DNA of 64,000 nt from Rhabditoides inermis. Its lineage: Eukaryota > Nematoda > Chromadorea > Rhabditida > Rhabditidae. The stretch is from assembly GCA_963966185.1 (NCBI GenBank), contig CAWZYM010000271.1, positions 432,501-496,500 of the forward strand, given 5' to 3'. The position numbers and the translations under genes were made by a program. The notes under the pieces were generated by a model, which saw nothing but the letters and a program-made list of their open reading frames with translations, was not told the origin of the DNA and did not search any database. Position 1 is the stretch's first letter, and the number at the start of each line of letters is the position of its first letter. Shown here in pieces: positions 58,861-64,000 of this stretch.

Positions 58861-60151
58861 ACTCACTCTCATGTCTGAGCACTTGCGCAGTGGCTTGTCC
58901 GTTGTGTCCACCTACCGCAACGTGAACAAACGTTCCTAGCTTCTAAAAACACGAGGCTAGGAAATAGCAGTCAGACTTTTTTCCGATTTTTGATAAGAGT
59001 CAGAAAACGACGCAAAAAGATTCAGACAAGAGTGAGAAATGAGGTGGAAATGGGTAGAAGCGGCTCGGTGAGGCTCGAAAAATGTTCGAGTCTCCTTGCT
59101 CTCTGGCCCTCATTCTAGTTTTTGGGCCTATCCAAAATTCTTTTGACTCTTCTTCATCTTGCCTCATAGAGCTCGCGGTTTCTCTCCTCCACAGGATCTG
59201 CTCCGACAAATGTGACAGCGCCGGGTCCGAGTTTCTGTAATCACATTCATGCTACGGCAAATCAACACGTCCGAAACGATCTTTCTCTGATCTTATCCAT
59301 TCCATTGTGTTATCGCGGTCAACTCGTTGGTTTCACTGTTCATCACGCTCACTTACCTTCTGCATATTCTGTTCGGCTACCGTATTGTGACCGACTCCCA
59401 GGGTCACTACGTGAGAAGGCTCATCCCGCACCTGTCAAACAAGTAACGGTAAGACGTTTCAAATGGCTTTCGCAACGTATTTGGCAGAGATTCGATTGAA
59501 AAAAATATCATCTCGCCTTTGTGTATCAAATATAGATTAAAGAAGCGAATTGAGCAAAAGATGAAAGAAAGTAGTAGGTAGTTCGAGTTTGAGAAAAAGA
59601 AGACAAGATAATGCGGAGTTGTGTACTTACTTCGCTGATGACGTGCCACTTTGTGTCTTCCTCGTCCACCATCTTGACTGGCAGGATGGTGGCGTTGAGC
59701 CCGCTTTCCTCCTCGCACACATCCATGTCCAAGTAGGCTTCCATCCAGAACTGAAGAATATGCTGTCTTGATCTCACAGAATTGCGATTACCACCAGGTC
59801 ACTGTCGCTGCTGTACTTCTCGAACTCTCTCCACATACACTCCTCCCATCGCGCGAACAGACTCGACATTCGTGTGTCAATGGATGAGCTCTAGATGATA
59901 AGAGATTAGTTGCGGTCGAAGCATCATGAATAGTTAAAGTTTAGTGAAGAATAATCAAACATCAAACGTCCGCACATGTTTTTTTTGTCGAATTTTTGTT
60001 TTCGTTCCAAATCACAACAATAACAAGCAATGTGACTTACGGCTAGCGTCTTTTCGCTAAGCGAGGCGGCGTAGATGCGCCACACGACGAAACATGCAGA
60101 AACAGCGACTGCGGCAAAGAGTTTGCGACGGTTGTGTTGCAACAGCCACAT
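57463..60151 (-). CDS. FkbM-type methyltransferase (block copy 2)
   Basis: Duplicate of 14364-17017 with the same eleven exons. It starts MWLLQHNRRK at 60151 and ends RRRTTTPHP at 57463. No frameshift was found. The SAM motif (VVTLGVGHNT), FVGADPVEERN, MIDIEGSEFGLL and NREDAYCVRRY are unchanged. The exon 4 start is GTG/Val instead of Met, and the donor after VRR is GTGGGA instead of GTGAGC, still usable. The GC donor of exon 5 is conserved. Introns 6 and 8 again begin directly with CT and GA tracts, of different length from copy 1. Confidence 0.88.
58130..58546. repeat. CT/CCCTCT microsatellite, FkbM intron 8, copy 2
   Basis: Duplicate of 15010-15413 with an expanded pure (CT)n block (about 58352-58430). 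Confidence 0.9.
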
Positions 60152-62444
60152 AACCGAGAGCGGAAACGGAAACTGCGACTGCAACTGCGGAATAGCAGAT
60201 CGCGCAGCCAGATAGTAGACAGGAAGCGATTGCGGTCGGGTCAACCAGTTAGTGAGAACTGTGGAAGCATGATGAAATCGCAACGACGCCCTGCTGCCGG
60301 TCTTTTCACTACAAGTACTTATATTGTATAAATAGCGTCAGAGCTCACGACTGACCACATAGCTATGGTCTCTATCTCACGATCAGCTAAAATGTCTTGT
60401 CTTCAGGTTTTTCACTCTCACACATTTAGTCTCCGCGGATTATGCGGTTAGAAGGAATTAACTGATTTTTAGCGTGTAAAGCGTGTTAAAATGAGAGCAC
60501 TGGTCTCGTCAAGGGCAAAAGGTACATCAAACGGAGAAGGTGGGCGAGACATGATACACTTCACTCAAACAAGTATGACAATTCGTAGACTTGCTGCTGA
60601 CAGGGAAAAGTACGGTAAGTTGTGCAGCCACTATGCACTACAAAACAGCTTACCTCACTCGTAAAAACGAAAAAGCAAGTTAGTGACCGACTAAACAAAA
60701 AAAGTGAAAAATACAGAAACACAATAATTTACATGTCTGTATCTACTAATATACTTTATCAACGAAGACAGTTTTTTTCTCCATTAGCATAGAAGATTGT
60801 TGAAAAGTAAAAAAGAAATATCATACAGTGGGTGAGCAAATCAGTGGCCGCGCGAAAAAGTGAAGAAATAGGAAGCGGTTCAAACATCTATAGACATCAA
60901 GAGCACGAGATCATACTCAAACTCGAAACAAGTTTTTAGATGCGAAGTGTACGCGCAGAGTTGTAGTGAAATTGATTAAATGAACTTGATTTTTTCTTTG
61001 ACTGAAATCATTTTTCATCTACTAATAAACTTTGACGGAGAAGCGCGGTGGCGTGTCGGAACGAGGTGGCTGGTTTTATTCATAGTGTGTGTGCGTTTTA
61101 TTTGTTCGACTGCCCAAACAACTTTCTATAATAGGCTAGCACTCAGCTCAGAAAATTTTGTTGAAAACTATTATCGTGAATTTTGAACATAGCGCATACA
61201 AAATGCAGTGCACAGCAGATTTGTTTTTGCACTTTCTGACGTAGTGGTAACGCTCTCGCTTAACAAACAGCGGTTTGCGGGTTCGATCTTGGGTATCAAA
61301 GCGAAATTTTCTGATCATCAAAAACATCATCTATAGAATTACTGATCGTTGTCTCACCACCCCGATGTCTCTCGCCCGTTTGTTTTGATGTGTAACTGCC
61401 AAGCTACACGCGAACACACGTCCTAATACAAATTACCTAATTACCGTGTGTTATTTGTTAGAATATCACATTGTCAGACCTAAGTATGAGTATGACTGGT
61501 GAAACAAATAGCCATATTATCTCGCTCTCTCCCGCTTGCCACCAAACGTTTTCACGACGACGACGATGCGCATCACGTAAGCACTCTGCGCTCATTGTTC
61601 TCTCGACACACTTGTCCGATCTGATTGGTCGACCGCTCGCCCCCACCCTTTGCTCACTCACTCTCACGGCGGCTGGCTGTCCTAGCCATCGCCCCAGTTT
61701 TGGCTCAAAAACTGTGAGGTGGTGGGTGCATGAAGTGGCAGGGAAGAAACAAGGGATTGTACTCGTCATGTTAGAAAAAAGGAAAAGTCCGTGATGAATG
61801 TGGCATCGTTGAACTTTCGCCACTTTTCACGTTTTTTTGTTGGAAAAGTGGCTTGAATGTCCCACCTCCATTCTGACTTGCTTCTACACAGCTTGCTTCT
61901 ACATTTTCAGGCACCAGCCAAGTGTGTATAGCAAAGTATAGATTTCTTGACGTTGAGATGATATTTGTTGTATGTGTTCGTGTTTCACACATTTCCAGGA
62001 TCCAGAGCGGTTGATGGGTCGTGCCGTTTTGCGCAACTGCTATTGTCGATAGTAGCTGAGTGGGAGTGAGACGATCAACACACGCCTCACTGTTTCATCA
62101 TTGAGATTTTTTCAGTTCTTTTGTTTCTTCGAAACAACAGTGAAACCGCCATATACTTATTCAACACGGAAGAACCTTTTAAAGATGATACTGATTACTG
62201 ATATTGTGTCGGCGATGCTCAGAGTTTTCCACTGCCGTTCACGAGTTGTTTGATTTGATGTGAGTTTGTTCAGATTTTACGAAATCTGTTCTGCGTGCAT
62301 TTTCTGTGTGAAAGCATGGCTGTGAGAGAGAGAATGAATCATGTATCATGTTCGTCATTGTTCGTTTCAAAGTCAGTTTTACTACGTCACATACACCAGA
62401 TTGTATCTGACTCGGAGAAAGGAACAAGAAACTACAATTGATCT
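60152..62444. other. Intergenic stretch with a family-2 SINE, no gene recognised
   Basis: Counterpart of 17018-19243. A SINE with intact A- and B-box-like words (gacgtagtggtaacgctctcgc; gcgggttcgatcttggg) lies at about 61165-61395. No exons were recognised. Confidence 0.45.
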
Positions 62445-63133
62445 CTAAACTCGAATGCGGAACATAGTTCTCAACGACGTTCCCATTCCTCTAGCAAGCA
62501 GTAAATAGACGCTCCACTTGGTCTGAAACAGAGCACTCGCCAGAAGCCGCAAAAACGGAAACCACCACGTGTCAGCGCTGAAATGTAGACGTCATTTTGA
62601 TTCGATTGACTCGAAACTTTACAAACGCACTGCTCTAAACACAGAAATGGGATGGCATGAAGTACGAACGCCAGGGAGATGTAGAGAACGCCTGCGCGAA
62701 GACTCCTTGCCTTGTTGCGCGAACATCGCCACACTACTCCTCGTAGTCGGCGTTTTCGAAACAACTGAACAGACAACTAATAAAAAAACAAAGGCAACTA
62801 TAAAGAGCACTCACCCAGAACGTTGGCCGAGTTGCGCTCCACTAACTTTGCCGATACAAGCGCGTAGATGGCGAGAGCCGCGGCAAAACACGCGATCTGC
62901 AATGGGGACGTAGGCAGAGGTTCGGTTCGACGTGCGCTCACGGAGTGTGTGGTGTGGACGGCGATGTAGGCGCGCGCGCCGGGCCGCGAGTAGTCCCACC
63001 ACCACGCGTGGCTCTCCGCGTAGCACATCATGCCGCAGCAGGCTGTCATCAGGGGAGCGACCAGCGCGCACGCAACACAGAACAGCGCGAGAACCACGTA
63101 GTGGAAGTGACGACGCCGTCTGCCGTCTGCCAA
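62445..63133 (-). CDS. Small predicted four-span membrane protein, unknown family
   Basis: Three exons, 63133-62815, 62739-62631 and 62577-62445, coding for about 186 residues with consistent phases (1, then 2). It begins MADGRRRRHFHY, and then has four hydrophobic segments. These include VVLALFCVACALVAPLM, LQIACFAAALAIYALV, AGVLYISLAFVLHAIPFLCL and PFLRLLASALFQTKWSVYLL, with a charged loop of about 40 residues between the first two. Exon 1 is GC-rich. Acceptor 2 (ACGAG) is unusual, and an alternative in-frame solution exists nearby. The last exon is also present alone at 19244-19376. The topology resembles small tetraspan proteins, but no family was recognised. Confidence 0.6.
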
Positions 63134-63321
63134 TCGTCACAATTGTTATGTTTTTGCGTCATTCTGTTTTTAAAAGGTAAACATGAGTTGTATTGTAGTC
63201 ACTGTTCAGCTTTCCGCGAAGAGCTCACACGCAGTGTGCGATAATCCTTCACAGTAGATGCGTGTGACGCGGCGATACGAAGAAAACGACTAGTCTGTCC
63301 ATTTGGTAGAGAGGGAGACTG

Positions 63322-63900
63322 TCAAAAGAAGGGTACGATCTACCGTATCTCTTGCGATCTTTGCAGTGAACACTACATCGGTCAAACGGGTCGCCCACTG
63401 AAGACGAGGATCGCCGAGCACAAGCGAGCTGGCGGAGTCATCGGCCGACACATCATGGACTCGCACCCTCGGGAGAAGACGTCCTTCACTGTCACCATAG
63501 TCGCAGTCGAACCCTATCCCAAGCGACGGTGTACTGTAGAAGCCCTTGAGATCAAGAATACCAATCCCATCTTGAATAGGAAGTACGAGTTAGACTCGCA
63601 CACCTCTGCTGTCTCTCTAGTCCCTATTCATCTCGACTTCCGGTGTAGCCGTATCGATTGATCACTGGTGTATGAGTACTTGCCGCGGGCCACGCCGCGC
63701 ATTACCCCGCCCTATGATCACACGTTACCCATACCGAGTCACTCTCTCCTCACCACTTAATCATTTCCGGTTTTACCGCATACCTTGTGACCTATTGCTT
63801 GTGTTTTTCATTGCTTATCTGTGATTGTAGGTGTGATCTGTCCATCCCTGATGAAGGCCTAGTGCCGAAACGTTGGATAAAAAGGTGATACTTTTTCGTG
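63322..63900 (+). mobile_element. Penelope-like retroelement, 3' end with GIY-YIG domain
   Basis: An open frame from about 63322 to the stop at 63661 encodes a GIY-YIG endonuclease domain: GTIYRISCDLCSEHYIGQTG, then RPLKTRIAEHKRA and, downstream, the catalytic-type glutamate region VEALEIKNTNPILNRKYELD. The CxxC before YIGQT is the zinc-knuckle-like feature typical of Penelope-like elements, whose reverse transcriptase would lie upstream. That part is not present here (upstream is unrelated sequence beside the four-span gene), so the copy is 5'-truncated. Downstream is a short 3' region with the hammerhead-like motif. Confidence 0.75.
63844..63878 (+). ncRNA. Hammerhead-ribozyme-like motif of the Penelope-like element
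   Basis: The core reads ATCC-CTGATGA, then a hairpin GGC-CTAGT-GCC, then GAA, ACGT, T and GGAT. This places the conserved CUGAUGA and GAAA boxes, a stem II, a self-complementary ACGU in the position of helix III and an ATCC/GGAT helix I. Penelope-like elements are known to carry minimal hammerheads with very short helix III. One extra A precedes stem II, so activity is not assured. Confidence 0.6.
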
Positions 63901-64000
63901 GTTTCCGGCTGTGATATCAATTCTCATTTGAATATTTCATCATCCACGCACATGGAGTCCGTACAACCATCGGAAAGGACATGTTCTCATTCCCCATTGT

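Larger units (their letters stand above)
42973..62579 (+). repeat. Segmental duplication, copy 2
   Basis: Direct copy of 1-19378. Beyond 62579 the sequence continues into the upstream exons of the four-span gene. In copy 1 this is replaced by the exon-repeat array, so copy 2 preserves the ancestral arrangement at this edge. The left edge lies near or before 42973. Confidence 0.93.

Overview
The window is animal nuclear DNA, almost certainly from a free-living, rhabditid-like nematode. It contains four nematode-specific chemoreceptor types (Srt, Srx, Sre-like and a Str-superfamily fragment) and a nematode-type GT92 glycosyltransferase. Introns are numerous and short, from about 41 to 60 nt upward, with TTTCAG-like acceptors. 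It also has many tRNA-derived SINEs, foldback elements, MITEs and CT/GA microsatellites. No bacterial, organellar or CRISPR features were seen. All gene models come from reading splice sites and reading frames by eye. For most, every exon junction was checked for phase.

Layout. Positions 1-19378 and about 42973-62579 are two direct copies of one block of about 19.4-19.6 kb. They differ by scattered substitutions and several discrete insertions or deletions. Each block holds, all on the minus strand, an Srt receptor, an Srx receptor, a decayed Sre-like receptor, an FkbM-type (Methyltransf_21) methyltransferase and the last exon of a small four-membrane-span gene. Each block also carries a solo-LTR-like element, a foldback element, SINEs and a TTAA-flanked MITE. 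The unique spacer (19379-42960) holds a tandemly repeated exon array and linked low-complexity exons (minus), a Str-type receptor fragment (plus) and a second, different Srx receptor (minus). It then holds a carbohydrate sulfotransferase carrying a frameshift (minus), a diverged FkbM methyltransferase paralogue (minus) and a complete 17-exon GT92 glycosyltransferase (plus). After the second block the four-span gene is complete (62445-63133). The window then runs into the 3' end of a Penelope-like retroelement, with a GIY-YIG endonuclease domain followed by a hammerhead-ribozyme-like motif.

How the genes may work together. Two themes interleave: chemosensory seven-span receptors, and membrane-anchored enzymes with an N-terminal hydrophobic anchor that would act in the secretory pathway (two FkbM types, a PAPS-dependent sulfotransferase and GT92). 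The enzyme genes have GC-rich exons and introns full of CT/GA tracts, often starting within a few bases of the 5' splice site. The receptor genes are AT-rich and mostly lack such tracts. The duplication has left informative scars: the two Sre-like copies are broken in different places, and one breakpoint falls at the 5' edge of the four-span gene's last exon.
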